A stretch of DNA of 64,000 nt from Variovorax sp. Root473 (GTDB lineage Bacteria > Pseudomonadota > Gammaproteobacteria > Burkholderiales > Burkholderiaceae_C). The notes under the pieces were generated by a model. It saw only the letters and a program-made list of their open reading frames with translations, was not told the DNA's origin and did no database searches. Location of the stretch: assembly GCF_001426505.1 (NCBI RefSeq), contig NZ_LMEV01000017.1, positions 1,271,155-1,335,154 of the forward strand. Direction: 5' to 3'. The translations under genes and the position numbers were made by a program. This document shows, piece by piece, positions 23,962 through 33,174 of this stretch. How positions within the stretch are numbered: the first letter of the stretch is position 1; the number at the start of each line of letters is the position of its first letter.

Positions 23962-25143
23962 TCAGAGCTTCGCGAGCCGATCGAGCGCGGCGAGCAGCGT
24001 CTCGTCCTTCTTGGCGAAGCAGAAGCGCACCACGCGCTGGTCGAAGCCGTCGCCGTAGAAGGCCGACAGCGGGATCGCCGCCACGCCGATCTCGCGCGTG
24101 AGCCAGAGGCAGAACTCCGATTCCGACAGGTCGCTCACCGCCGAGATGTCCACGCACTGGAAGTAGCTGCCCTCGCTGCGCAGCAGCTTGAAGCGGGTCT
24201 TCTCGGCCAGGCCAGCCGCGAACAGGTCGCGCTTGCGCTGGTAGAAGGCCGGCAGCTCCAGGTAGGGCTCGGGCTGCGCCATGTACTGCGCCAGTGCGTG
24301 CTGCATCGGCGTGTTCACGGTGAACACGTTGAACTGGTGCACCTTGCGGAACTCGGCCATCAGCGGCGCGGGCGCGGCCACGAAACCGACCTTCCAGCCG
24401 GTGACGTGATACGTCTTGCCGAAGCTGCTGACGATGAAGCTGCGCGCCGCCAGGCCGGGGAAGCGCGCCACGCTTTCATGGCGCGCGCCGTCGAACACCA
24501 TGTGCTCGTAGACCTCGTCGCTGATCACGAACACGTCGGTGGGCGCGAGCAGGTCTTCGAGCTTTCGCATCTCGGCCTCGGTCCAGACCGTGGCGCTCGG
24601 GTTGTGCGGCGTGTTGATGATGATCGCGCGCGTCTTCGGCGTGAGCGCGGCGGCGATCTTGTCGAAGTCGGGACGGAAGGTGCCGGGCACGAGCGGCACG
24701 CGCACGACCTTGCCGCCGGCCAGGTCGATGTTGGGCACGTAGCTGTCGTAGCAGGGCTCCAGCACGATCACTTCGTCGCCGGGCCGCACGAGGGCCAAGA
24801 TGGCGGTGATGATGGCCTGCGTGGCCCCGGCCGTGACCGTGATCTCGGTCGCGGCGCTGTAGCTGCGGCCGTAGAGCGCTTCGATCTTGGCGGCGATGGC
24901 ATCGCGCAGCGACGCAATGCCCGGCATCGGCGGGTACTGGTTGTGGCCGGCCGCCATGGCGGCGGTCACGTCTTCGAGCAGCTTCGGGTCACAGTGGAAA
25001 TCAGGGAAGCCCTGGCCGAGGTTCACGGCATTCTTCTCGGCCGCGAGCGTGGACATCACGGTGAAGATGGTGGTGCCGACAGCCGGCAGCTTGGTGGTGA
25101 TCTCGGGCGTGCGGGGAGAAGACGAAGGGGTGGCAGTGCTCAT
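23962..25143 (-). CDS. Class I/II aminotransferase, YbdL-like (methionine aminotransferase type)
   Basis: A 393-residue PLP enzyme. It has NLGQGFPDFHCDP at the N-terminus, the GATQAII and NTPHNPSATV motifs, ISDEVYEHMVF, and the Schiff-base lysine in SSFGKTYHVTGWKVG. The N-terminal pattern and length fit the YbdL/kynurenine-aminotransferase-like subgroup, which in E. coli prefers methionine. It lies 31 bases downstream of cysB, which suits a role in sulfur amino-acid metabolism, but substrate preference is inferred. Confidence 0.85.
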   Translation of the reverse strand: MSTATPSSSPRTPEITTKLPAVGTTIFTVMSTLAAEKNAVNLGQGFPDFHCDPKLLEDVTAAMAAGHNQYPPMPGIASLRDAIAAKIEALYGRSYSAATEITVTAGATQAIITAILALVRPGDEVIVLEPCYDSYVPNIDLAGGKVVRVPLVPGTFRPDFDKIAAALTPKTRAIIINTPHNPSATVWTEAEMRKLEDLLAPTDVFVISDEVYEHMVFDGARHESVARFPGLAARSFIVSSFGKTYHVTGWKVGFVAAPAPLMAEFRKVHQFNVFTVNTPMQHALAQYMAQPEPYLELPAFYQRKRDLFAAGLAEKTRFKLLRSEGSYFQCVDISAVSDLSESEFCLWLTREIGVAAIPLSAFYGDGFDQRVVRFCFAKKDETLLAALDRLAKL

Positions 25144-25174
25144 GGTCGGTCGTCGCGGGGGAAAAAGCGAAAGG

Positions 25175-26116
25175 TCAGAGTTCGTAATCTTGTTGATGGC
25201 CGCTCAGGGCCTTCGCGATCAGGTTGCGGTCGAGACGGTCGCTCAGCAGCTCGGCGAACTTGAAGACGAAGTTGCGCAGGTAGGCGCTGCGCTTGAAGGC
25301 GACGCGTGCGATGTTCTGGCCGAACACGTGGCCCATCGGGCGCACCACGAGGTCGGCGTTCGACTCGTCGCGCACGGCCATCTCGGCCACGATGCCCACG
25401 CCCAGGCCCAGGCGCACGTAGGTCTTGATCACGTCGGAATCGATGGCTTCGAGCGCGATGCGCGGCGTGAGCTTCTTCTGCGCGAAGGCGTGGTCGATGC
25501 GCGTACGGCCGGTGAACGACGGGTGGTACGTGATGATCGGCTCGAGCGCCAGGTCTTCAAGCGACACGCGCTCCTTGGCGGCCAGCGGATGGTCCTTGGG
25601 CAGCACCAGCACGTGCTGCCATTCGTAGCAGGGCAGCGTGACCAGTTCGGCATAGCCGTCGAGCGATTCGGTGGCGATGCCGATCTCGGCGATCTCGTCG
25701 ATCACCATGCGCGCCACCTGGTCGGGCGAGCCCTGGTGCAGGCTCACGTTGACCTTCGGGTAGGCCTCGCGCAGGTTGGCCACAGGCACCGGCAGCACAT
25801 AGCGCGCCTGCGTGTGGGTGGTGGCGATGGAGAGGGTGCCGCTGTCCTGCGCACTGAACTGCTCGCCGATGCGCTTGAGATTGCCCACCTCGCGCATGAT
25901 GAGTTCGATGCTCGCGATGACGTGCTGGCCGGGTTCGGTGATGCGCTTCAGGCGCTTGCCGTGGCGGGCGAAGATCTCGACGCCGAGTTCTTCCTCGAGT
26001 TCGATGATCGCCTTGGAGACGCCGGGCTGCGAGGTGTGCAGTGCCTTGGCCGCCTCGGTGAGGTTCAGGTTGCGCCGCACGGCTTCCTGAACAAACTTGA
26101 ACTGGTGCAGATTCAT
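25175..26116 (-). CDS. cysB: CysB-type LysR regulator
   Basis: A 313-residue LysR-family regulator beginning MNLHQFKFVQEAVRRNLNLT with the winged-helix segment LHTSQPGVSKAIIELEEELG, which matches CysB/Cbl closely. The effector domain carries the CysB-like ATTHTQARYVLP segment. CysB activates sulfate-assimilation genes with N-acetylserine or O-acetylserine as inducer. The gene sits downstream of the siroheme gene cbiX and upstream of a methionine-type aminotransferase. The AT-rich 62 bases upstream may hold its own promoter. Confidence 0.92.
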   Translation of the reverse strand: MNLHQFKFVQEAVRRNLNLTEAAKALHTSQPGVSKAIIELEEELGVEIFARHGKRLKRITEPGQHVIASIELIMREVGNLKRIGEQFSAQDSGTLSIATTHTQARYVLPVPVANLREAYPKVNVSLHQGSPDQVARMVIDEIAEIGIATESLDGYAELVTLPCYEWQHVLVLPKDHPLAAKERVSLEDLALEPIITYHPSFTGRTRIDHAFAQKKLTPRIALEAIDSDVIKTYVRLGLGVGIVAEMAVRDESNADLVVRPMGHVFGQNIARVAFKRSAYLRNFVFKFAELLSDRLDRNLIAKALSGHQQDYEL

Positions 26117-26179
26117 ATCAAATTCCGTCTTATTGCGGAATTCATTATGCCTTTGAAGTCTATAAAAATGACCCGGACT
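26117..26179 (-). promoter_or_regulatory. AT-rich cbiX-cysB gap, probable cysB promoter
   Basis: 63 bases, markedly AT-rich compared with the surroundings. On the minus strand it contains CATAAT and the dyad-like ATTCCGCAATAAGACGGAAT close to the cysB start. A CysB self-binding site is plausible; exact elements are not certain. Confidence 0.4.
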
Positions 26180-26554
26180 TCAGGATTTGATGGCAAGCCG
26201 GGCCAGCAAAGCGACCAGTTCAGGCGATTCGCCGACGATGGGCGCCAGCAAGAACGCAACCTCGGGCCAACGCCGGCGCAGGGCATCGAGCTGCAGCGGC
26301 AAATCTTCGCGGGCGTGCTTGCCCATGCCCAGGAACAGCGGCACCACATGGACGGCGGTGGCGCCATCGGCAATCAGTGCGGCGGCGGCGGTGAGCAGGT
26401 CGGGCGCGGCCAGTTCCATGTAGGCGCAACTCACGCGCACGGTGGGGTCGTCCTCGCGCATGCGGGCAGCAACGGCCTCGATGGGCTCGCGCCAGCGCGC
26501 GTCGCGCGAGCCGTGCGCCAGCAGCACCGTGCCCCGCAGCGACGGCGCGGTCAT
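26180..26554 (-). CDS. cbiX: CbiX/SirB-type sirohydrochlorin chelatase
   Basis: A 124-residue single-domain chelatase. It begins RGTVLLAHGSRDARW, with the metal-binding His of the AHGSRD motif, and has VVPLFLGMGKHAREDLP with the second conserved His. Short CbiX proteins insert Co or Fe into sirohydrochlorin, giving cobalamin precursor or siroheme. Adjacency to cysB favours siroheme for sulfite reductase. Its ATG overlaps the lptG stop by four bases (26551-26554). Confidence 0.88.
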   Translation of the reverse strand: MTAPSLRGTVLLAHGSRDARWREPIEAVAARMREDDPTVRVSCAYMELAAPDLLTAAAALIADGATAVHVVPLFLGMGKHAREDLPLQLDALRRRWPEVAFLLAPIVGESPELVALLARLAIKS

Positions 26555-27657
26555 CGCCTGAGAACCAGCCAGCTGAAGGCTGTGAGCGAGAGCACCGAAT
26601 AGATGAGTCCCGGCGCCGCCGCCGTGAGCCAGGGCGACCAGTTGCTGAGGTTGCCGAGATAGCCGAACACGTTGTTCAGCAGGAAGAAGCTGATGCCGAT
26701 CATCACGCCGCCGAACACGTAGGTCGTGATGCCGGCCTGGCGGAAGTGCAGGTAGGCGAAGGGCAGGGCGAGCACCACCATCACCAGGCACGACAGCGGA
26801 TAGAACACCTTGCGCCAGAACTCGATCTCGTAGCGCTGCGCGGTCTGCCCGTTGGCGTTCAGGTGCCGGATGTAGTCGAACAGGTCGATGGTGCTCATGC
26901 GGTCGGGCCGCAGCAGCGCGACCGACACCATTTCGGCGGTGAGCGAGGTGGGCCAGTCCATCGTCTCGACATGGGTGGTCGTGATGCGGGCCTTGTCCGC
27001 GGCGCGGGTTTCGTAGTCCTGCTGCTCGACTTCGGACAGCACCCAGCGGTCCTCGTGGATGCGCGCCGACTTGGCCATGAGCTGCTTGCTCACGTAGCCG
27101 TTGCCGTCGAACTCGAAGATGCGCGTGTTCTGCAGCGTGCCGTCGCGCGAAATCGACAGCACGTTGACCGCGTACGACGTGTCGCCGCGCTTTTCCTTGA
27201 GCCAGGCGCCGGTGTTGCCCACCAGCGAATAGGTGCCCTGGTAGCGCGACTTGAGCAGCTGCCCGGTGCGCCCCGACAACGGCGCGATGTAGTCGCCGAT
27301 GGCAAAGGTGAGCACCACGAAGCCCAGCCCCAGCAGCAGCAGCGTGCGCAGCGCGCGCCACGGTCCCAGGCCGCTGGTGCGCAGGATGGTGTATTCGGAG
27401 CTTTGCGCCAGCCGCGCCATCACGAAGATGCAGCCAATCAGCACCGTGATCGGCAGCAGTTCGTACAGGTGGCTGGGCACCAGCAGCAGCACGTAGATCA
27501 GCGCCTGCACCGGGCCGTAGGCCAGGCTTTCGGGCTTGCCCACGGACTGCAGCTCGTCGACGAAGTCGAAGAAGAAGAACAGGCTCAGGAAGCCGAGCGT
27601 CACGAAGGCCACGGCCTTCAGTGCCTCGACATAGATCAGTCGGCGGATGGTTTTCAC
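26551..27657 (-). CDS. lptG: LptG, LPS export ABC transporter permease
   Basis: A 368-residue permease with the family layout: three N-terminal helices (one is YVLLLVPSHLYELLPITVLI), a large periplasmic beta-jellyroll and three C-terminal helices. Together with LptF and LptB it extracts lipopolysaccharide from the inner membrane. It starts with GTG, overlapping the lptF stop as GTGA (27654-27657). The downstream cbiX overlaps its stop. Confidence 0.95.
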   Translation of the reverse strand: MKTIRRLIYVEALKAVAFVTLGFLSLFFFFDFVDELQSVGKPESLAYGPVQALIYVLLLVPSHLYELLPITVLIGCIFVMARLAQSSEYTILRTSGLGPWRALRTLLLLGLGFVVLTFAIGDYIAPLSGRTGQLLKSRYQGTYSLVGNTGAWLKEKRGDTSYAVNVLSISRDGTLQNTRIFEFDGNGYVSKQLMAKSARIHEDRWVLSEVEQQDYETRAADKARITTTHVETMDWPTSLTAEMVSVALLRPDRMSTIDLFDYIRHLNANGQTAQRYEIEFWRKVFYPLSCLVMVVLALPFAYLHFRQAGITTYVFGGVMIGISFFLLNNVFGYLGNLSNWSPWLTAAAPGLIYSVLSLTAFSWLVLRR

Positions 27658-28799
27658 GAGGACGGGTCGATGCGGGAAGGCGGCACGGCCGGCGGGTCGC
27701 CCGCGGTGGCTGCGCCGGCGCGGGCCTGGCGGCGGGCCGACCAGTTGTTGTTGCGCAGCGTGAGCCAGGCCGTGGCGAACAGGAACACGCCGCCGTGCAG
27801 CAGCAGCATGAAGGAGCCCATGCCGTAGCGGCCCGAGCTGATCCAGCTCTGGCCCAGGTTCAGCAGGTTGTAGTAGACGACGAAGGCGAACAGCGCAAAC
27901 ACGAGGTTGCCGCTGCGCCCCACGCGCGGGTTGACGCTGGACACCGTCAGCGCCAGCAGCACGAAGTTGATGGCGGCCAGCAGCATGCCGAAGCGCCAGC
28001 CCAGTTCACCCATGCTCGCGTCGCTGGGGTCGCGCATCAGCGAGAGCGTGGAGCGCGCGCGCGTGGGCGTGCTGTCGCCGGTGGCGTTCGAGCTGCCGCC
28101 GGCGCGCGTACCGTAGGTCTTGAACTCGCTGATCTTGAGGCCGGTGGCTTCGAACAGCGGGCGCTCCAGGCGCTGGCCGTTGCTCAGCAGCAGGAAGCGG
28201 TGGTTGTCGATGTCCTCGATGCGGCCGCTGCGCGCCGAGGTGGTGATCTGCAGGCCGCGCTCGACGGCCCAGATGAACACGTTGGTGGCGGTGGCGCCGT
28301 CGGGCGTGTCCTTGTCGATGAAGAACACGCGCAGCCGGCCCGAGGACTCGCGGAACTCACCCGGCGTCACGCGCTCGATGTCGCTGCGCGCCTCGTACTG
28401 CTGGCGCATGCCGATGGTCTGCGAGTTGGCCCAGGGCCAGCCCACCAGCGCCATGACCGCGATGAGCAGCAGCACCGGCCAGGCGAATCGGAACAGCGGC
28501 TGGACGAAATCGGCCAGGCCGCGCCCGCTGGAGAACCAGATCACCATTTCGCTGTCGCGGTACATGCGAGAGAGCGTGCCGACGATGGCGATGAACAGGC
28601 TCAGGCTCAGGATGGTCGGCATGTAGCCGAGCACCGTGTACGCCATCACGAGGAACACCTCCTGTGGGTTCACGCTGCCCTTGGACGCCAGCCCGAGCGT
28701 GCGGATGAGCATCATGGTCATCACGATGGTGACCAGGACGACGAGGGTCGCTCCGAAGCTGCGCGACAGCTCCTTGCGTAGGGAAGAATGGAATAACAT
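27654..28799 (-). CDS. lptF: LptF, LPS export ABC transporter permease
   Basis: A 381-residue permease beginning MLFHSSLRKELSRSFGATLV, the typical LptF N-terminus, with six predicted membrane helices around a periplasmic jellyroll domain. It is the partner of LptG, which it overlaps by four bases. The start at 28799 lies only 21 bases from the divergent pepA start, so its promoter must overlap the pepA 5' region. Confidence 0.95.
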   Translation of the reverse strand: MLFHSSLRKELSRSFGATLVVLVTIVMTMMLIRTLGLASKGSVNPQEVFLVMAYTVLGYMPTILSLSLFIAIVGTLSRMYRDSEMVIWFSSGRGLADFVQPLFRFAWPVLLLIAVMALVGWPWANSQTIGMRQQYEARSDIERVTPGEFRESSGRLRVFFIDKDTPDGATATNVFIWAVERGLQITTSARSGRIEDIDNHRFLLLSNGQRLERPLFEATGLKISEFKTYGTRAGGSSNATGDSTPTRARSTLSLMRDPSDASMGELGWRFGMLLAAINFVLLALTVSSVNPRVGRSGNLVFALFAFVVYYNLLNLGQSWISSGRYGMGSFMLLLHGGVFLFATAWLTLRNNNWSARRQARAGAATAGDPPAVPPSRIDPSS

Positions 28800-28820
28800 C
28801 GTTCGAGGAAAAAAAGGATT

Positions 28821-30371
28821 ATGGACTTTCAACTCAAGACCCTCACCGTCGCCCAGGCCGCCGCCGAGAAATCCGACCTCCTCATCGTGCTGGTCGGCAG
28901 CGCTCTCCCCACCGCCAAAGACCCTGTTTCCGTGCTCGCCGCCAGCGCCCGCAAGGCCGGCGACCTGCCCGACAAGGCCGGCAAGCTGCTCGCGTTGTAT
29001 CGCCCCGAGGCCGTGGTGCCCTCGCGCGTGCTGCTCGCCGCCATCGGCGACGGCAAGGCTGTCTCGGTGCGCAGCGCCGTGAGCGCGGCGGTTTCAGCGG
29101 CCAAGGCCAACGGACCCAAGCGCGTGGTGATCGTCTTCGCGCAGCCGGCCGACGCGGCCGCGGTCGCTGCGGCCGTCACGGCCGCGGCCGACGCCAGCTA
29201 TGTCTACACCACGACCAAGTCGAAGGCCGAGCCGCGCAGCATCCGCCTCCTGACGCTGGGCGTGCCCGACGCCGCCACGGCCGTCAGCAAGGCTTTCGAC
29301 GACGCCCGCGCCACGGTCGCCGGCATCGAGCTGGCCAAGGAGTGGGGCAACCGTCCCGCCAACCATGCCACGCCCACGCTGCTGGCCGAAGCCGCCAAGG
29401 GATTGGCGAAGCTGCCGCGCATCAAGTGCGAGGTGCTGGGGCCCAAGGAAGTCGAGAAGCTCGGCATGGGCGCGTTCGCCGCCGTGGCCCAGGGCTCGGC
29501 CGAGCCGCTGCGCTTCATCGTGCTGCGCTACCAGGGCGGCGCCAAGGACGAGGCCCCCGTGGTGCTCGTGGGCAAGGGCATCACCTTCGACACCGGCGGC
29601 GTCTCGCTCAAGCCCGCGGCCGAGATGGACGAGATGAAGTTCGACATGTGCGGGGCAGCGAGCGTGCTCGGCACCTTCCGCGCGCTCGGCGCCATCCAGC
29701 CGGCGATCAACGTGGTCGGCCTCATTCCCTCGTGCGAGAACATGAACGACGGCAAGGCCGTCAAGCCCGGCGACGTGGTCACCAGCATGAGCGGGCAGAC
29801 CATCGAGATCCTGAACACGGACGCCGAAGGCCGGCTGATCCTGTGCGACGCGCTCAGCTATGCCAAGCGCTTCAACCCCGCCGCCGTCATCGACATCGCG
29901 ACGCTCACGGGCGCCTGCGTGGTGGCACTGGGCGGCGTGCGCAGCGGCCTGTTCGCGAGCGACGAGCCGCTGGCCTCGGCGCTCGAATCGGCCGGCGAAG
30001 CCTCGCAGGACCGTTGCTGGCGCCTGCCGCTGGACGACGACTACGCCGAAGGCCTCAAGAGCAACTTCGCCGACGTGGCCAACATCGCCGGCCGTGCCGG
30101 CGGCGCAATCACGGCGGCCAAGTTCCTGCAGCGTTTCACGGCCGACTACGCCTGGGCGCACCTGGACATCGCGGGCACGGCCTGGAAGGGCGGGGCGGCC
30201 AAGGGTTCGACCGGCCGACCCGTCGGCCTGCTGGTGTCGTACCTGACGAACCGTGCCGGCAGCAGCAATGCGGCTGCTGCACCGAAGGCCGAGAAGGCCG
30301 CCAAGCCGGCGAAGACAGCCTCGCCCAAGGCCCCGGCCAAGCCGGCCCGAAAGGCCCGGTCCGCGCAGTGA
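28821..30371 (+). CDS. pepA: PepA, leucyl aminopeptidase (M17)
   Basis: A 516-residue M17 peptidase. The catalytic region shows VLVGKGITFDTGGVSLKPAA (metal and catalytic Lys), KFDMCGAASVLG and the signature NTDAEGRLILCDAL. It forms hexamers and cleaves N-terminal residues with two metals; in E. coli it also binds DNA. The C-terminal ~30 residues are a Lys/Ala/Pro-rich tail that is not part of the core enzyme. AAGGA precedes ATG 28821. It is followed by holC with a GTGA overlap. Confidence 0.96.
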   Translation: MDFQLKTLTVAQAAAEKSDLLIVLVGSALPTAKDPVSVLAASARKAGDLPDKAGKLLALYRPEAVVPSRVLLAAIGDGKAVSVRSAVSAAVSAAKANGPKRVVIVFAQPADAAAVAAAVTAAADASYVYTTTKSKAEPRSIRLLTLGVPDAATAVSKAFDDARATVAGIELAKEWGNRPANHATPTLLAEAAKGLAKLPRIKCEVLGPKEVEKLGMGAFAAVAQGSAEPLRFIVLRYQGGAKDEAPVVLVGKGITFDTGGVSLKPAAEMDEMKFDMCGAASVLGTFRALGAIQPAINVVGLIPSCENMNDGKAVKPGDVVTSMSGQTIEILNTDAEGRLILCDALSYAKRFNPAAVIDIATLTGACVVALGGVRSGLFASDEPLASALESAGEASQDRCWRLPLDDDYAEGLKSNFADVANIAGRAGGAITAAKFLQRFTADYAWAHLDIAGTAWKGGAAKGSTGRPVGLLVSYLTNRAGSSNAAAAPKAEKAAKPAKTASPKAPAKPARKARSAQ

Positions 30372-30811
30372 CCGACATCGGCTTTCACTACAACGCGCCG
30401 GACAAGCTCACCTACGCTTGCCGGCTCGTTCGCAAGGCCGTGAACACGCGCGGCCTGCGCGTGGTGGTGGTGGGCGATGCGCGCGCGCTCGACACGGTCG
30501 ATGCCGCACTCTGGCAGCTGTCGCCGGTCGACTTCGTCGCGCACTGCCGCGCTGATGCGCCAGCCCATGTGATCGCGCGTTCGCCCGTCATTCTGTGCGC
30601 CGAAGGTGCGGACGCGTCTTCGCTGCCGCATTGCGAGATGCTGGTCAACCTCGGCCTCGAAGTGCCCGCCGGCTTCGAGCGCTTCGAGCGCATGATCGAC
30701 ATCGTGAGCGACGAGGCCAACGACCGCCAGGTCGGCCGCACGCGCTGGCGCCATTACGCCGACCGCGGCTACGCGATCCAGCCGCACGATTTCGCAAGGA
30801 GCGCTTCCTGA
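30368..30811 (+). CDS. holC: HolC, DNA polymerase III chi subunit
   Basis: A 147-residue protein beginning with GTG (TDIGFHYNAPDKLTYACRLV). The pattern PVILCAEGADASSLPHCEML and the end RWRHYADRGYAIQPHDF match HolC. Chi links the clamp loader to single-strand-binding protein. The start overlaps the pepA stop (GTGA), and the stop overlaps the next gene's ATG (TGATG), so the three genes form a tight operon. Confidence 0.93.
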   Translation: MTDIGFHYNAPDKLTYACRLVRKAVNTRGLRVVVVGDARALDTVDAALWQLSPVDFVAHCRADAPAHVIARSPVILCAEGADASSLPHCEMLVNLGLEVPAGFERFERMIDIVSDEANDRQVGRTRWRHYADRGYAIQPHDFARSAS

Positions 30812-31239
30812 TGGCCAGCACGCTGCGAACGCCGCCGCGGTTCGTCCCCACGCTGACGACCGTGCTCGAGATTCCGGCCGAGCCCGTGCCGGTCGCCGAG
30901 ACGGTGCGACCTACGGGCGCACCGGTGTCGCAGCCTGCGCCGCCCGAGCCTGCGAGCGCTGTTGCGTTGTCGCCTTCGGCGTCGCTCACGCCGGCTGAAA
31001 TCGTCAGCCTCGAAGAGCAGCTGCTGCACCGCGTATTGCAGCGTGTCGACCTGTCGCTCGAAGAGCGATTGAGCGACGCCGTGTCAGCTGCCGTTCAGCA
31101 TCAACTCGACGAAATGGTGCCGCGTCTGCGTGGCGAAATCGAGGCCGTGCTGCGTGCGCTCGTCATCGAATCCATGGCCGCTGAACTCTGTGAAAACACA
31201 GGGGAAAACACAGGGTCTACGCCAACTTCCGGCGCATAA
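30811..31239 (+). CDS. Hypothetical protein downstream of holC
   Basis: A 142-residue protein. The N-terminal half is Pro/Val/Ala-rich and probably disordered; the C-terminal half is helical (SLEEQLLHRVLQRVDLSLEE, then VQHQLDEMVPRLRGEIEAVL). AAGGAG lies 10 bases upstream and the start overlaps the holC stop. Genes of this kind (possibly DUF2486) often follow holC in Burkholderiales, as far as I recall. Function unknown. Confidence 0.8.
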   Translation: MASTLRTPPRFVPTLTTVLEIPAEPVPVAETVRPTGAPVSQPAPPEPASAVALSPSASLTPAEIVSLEEQLLHRVLQRVDLSLEERLSDAVSAAVQHQLDEMVPRLRGEIEAVLRALVIESMAAELCENTGENTGSTPTSGA

Positions 31240-31375
31240 ATCCTCGGCTAAACTGCGCCGCAGGTCGGAAGGGCGTGAGGGTGCCGCTGGTCTGCGGCGC
31301 GAAACTTGCGTGGTCTGAACGCCCGGATCGAACGACCGGTTTTTATATCTTTTCATCCAAGTTCTGGAGGTTCTC

Positions 31376-32584
31376 ATGCAATTGAAATGGACTGCGGTCG
31401 CACTGGCTGCACTCACGCTCGTGGCTTGCGGCAAGAAAGAAGAAGCTGCTGCGCCGGCAGCGACGCCGGCACCCACGGCTGCGGCCCCGGCCCCTGCTGC
31501 ACCTCCTGCCGATGCCCTGATCGTCAAGATCGGCCACGTCGGCCCGACCAGCGGTCCCATTGCGCACCTCGGCAAGGACAACGAGCTCGGTGCCAAGATG
31601 GCCATCGAAGACCTGAATGCCAAGGGCATGAAGATCGGCGACAAGGTCGCCAAGTTCGTGCTGGTTCCCGAAGACGACGCAGGCGATCCGAAGCAAGGCA
31701 CGGCTGTTGCCCAGAAGCTGGTCGATGAAAAGGTCAACGGCATCGTCGGTCACCTGAACTCCGGCACCACCATCCCCGCTTCCAAGCTGTACAGCGACGC
31801 CGGCATTCCGCAGGTCTCGCCGTCGGCCACGAACCCCAAGTACACCCGCCAGGGCTTCAAGACCACGTTCCGCGTGGTGGCTGACGACACGCAGCTGGGC
31901 GGCACGCTGGGCAAGTACGCCGTCGAAACGCTCAAGGGCAAGAACATCGCCGTGATCGACGACCGCACGGCCTACGGCCAGGGCGTTGCCGAAGAGTTCG
32001 AGAAGGCAGCCAAGGCCGCCGGCGCGACCATCGTGGGCCACGAGTTCACCACCGACAAGTCGACCGACTTCAACGCCATCCTGACCAAGCTGAAGGCTTC
32101 CAAGCCCGACGTGCTGTTCTTCGGCGGCATGGACGCCGTGGGCGGCCCGATGCTCAAGCAGGTCAAGCAACTCGGCCTGAACGTCAAGTTCATGGGCGGC
32201 GACGGCCTGTGCACCGGCGAACTGCCGAAGCTGGCAGGCGATGCCATCGGTGAAGACATGGTGGTCTGCGCTGAAGCCGGCGGTGTCGACGGCGACTTCA
32301 AGCAGCCGCTGGAAGACTTCAAGGCCAAGTTCAAGACCAAGAACGGCGTCGAAGTGCAAATCTACGCACCGTACGTGTACGACGCGGTCAACGTGCTGGC
32401 TGAAGCCATGGCCAAGGCGGGCTCGTCGGACCCGGAAAAGTACCTGCCTGAAGTCGGCAAGGTGCAATACAAGGGCGTGACCGGCCCGATCGCCTTCGAC
32501 GAAAAGGGCGACATCAAGAACGGTGCCCTGACGCTGTACACCTACAAGGGCGGCGTGCGCACGCAGATCGCCGTGGTGCGCTGA
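31376..32584 (+). CDS. Branched-chain amino-acid-binding lipoprotein (LivK type)
   Basis: A 402-residue periplasmic binding protein. The signal MQLKWTAVALAALTLVACGK contains lipobox LVAC, so it is probably a lipoprotein, followed by an Ala/Pro linker. The body matches the Leu/Ile/Val-binding family (VKIGHVGPTSGPIAHLGKDN; AVIDDRTAYGQGVAEEFEKA). It should deliver branched-chain or related amino acids to a Liv ABC transporter, but no permease or ATPase genes are nearby, so it is an orphan. GGAGG precedes the ATG and a strong terminator follows. Confidence 0.92.
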   Translation: MQLKWTAVALAALTLVACGKKEEAAAPAATPAPTAAAPAPAAPPADALIVKIGHVGPTSGPIAHLGKDNELGAKMAIEDLNAKGMKIGDKVAKFVLVPEDDAGDPKQGTAVAQKLVDEKVNGIVGHLNSGTTIPASKLYSDAGIPQVSPSATNPKYTRQGFKTTFRVVADDTQLGGTLGKYAVETLKGKNIAVIDDRTAYGQGVAEEFEKAAKAAGATIVGHEFTTDKSTDFNAILTKLKASKPDVLFFGGMDAVGGPMLKQVKQLGLNVKFMGGDGLCTGELPKLAGDAIGEDMVVCAEAGGVDGDFKQPLEDFKAKFKTKNGVEVQIYAPYVYDAVNVLAEAMAKAGSSDPEKYLPEVGKVQYKGVTGPIAFDEKGDIKNGALTLYTYKGGVRTQIAVVR

Positions 32585-32620
32585 TCGCGGCAATGCAAAC
32601 GGCCCTGTGGGTCGTTCAAT

Positions 32621-32648
32621 GAAAAAGGGCCCTCGGGCCCTTTTTTTC
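32621..32648 (+). terminator. Rho-independent terminator of the binding-protein gene
   Basis: AAAGGGCC-CTC-GGGCCCTTT stem followed by TTTTTTT. The flanking A-run also makes it usable on the minus strand for the response-regulator gene at 32682. Confidence 0.9.
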
Positions 32649-32681
32649 ATGGGTGCGCGCAACCGCCGCGCCGGCGTGTGG

Positions 32682-33071
32682 TCAGAGCGCGGCCAGGCCC
32701 GAGGGACGATCGGCGTTGCAGTACTCGATGAAGGCATCGAGGTCGCGCGACTTGTCGAACACCGCGTCGGCGCCCAACGCCAGGCAGCGCGTGCGGATGT
32801 CCGAGGTGATGTAGTTGCTGAGCACCACGATGCGCTGGTCGGGGCGGCGGTCACGGCAGCCCGACAGCACGCCGAGGCCGGAGCCTTCCTTGAGGAACAG
32901 GTCGACGATCAGCAACTGCCAGGCGTCGGGGTGGGCGGCGAGCCAGGCGAGGGCGCCCGATTCGGTTTCGGCGTAACCGACGACATGGCCGTTGACGAGG
33001 TCCTCGAGCGCTGGGACCAGGTTGTCCCTGATGGTCTTGTTGTCCTCGACGAGGAACGTGATGAGGGCCAT
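32682..33071 (-). CDS. Single-domain response regulator
   Basis: A 129-residue receiver domain with no output domain. It begins MALITFLVEDNKTIRDNLVP with the acidic pair at EDN; the phospho-acceptor Asp is in QLLIVDLFLKEGSG, followed by VVLSNYITSD (switch Ser) and AVFDKSRDLD (conserved Lys). Such CheY-like proteins work by protein contact. No histidine kinase is in the neighbourhood. The start at 33071 is the family N-terminus, although the frame runs 26 codons further up. Confidence 0.88.
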   Translation of the reverse strand: MALITFLVEDNKTIRDNLVPALEDLVNGHVVGYAETESGALAWLAAHPDAWQLLIVDLFLKEGSGLGVLSGCRDRRPDQRIVVLSNYITSDIRTRCLALGADAVFDKSRDLDAFIEYCNADRPSGLAAL

Positions 33072-33174
33072 GCCGCGGATTTGTTCTGTGAACCAATAGC
33101 GTAGCGTGCCGCAAGCGGTCTCCGCGTAGGAGAAGGGAGAACGACGCACGTAAACCGTGCGGAAACAACGGCGA

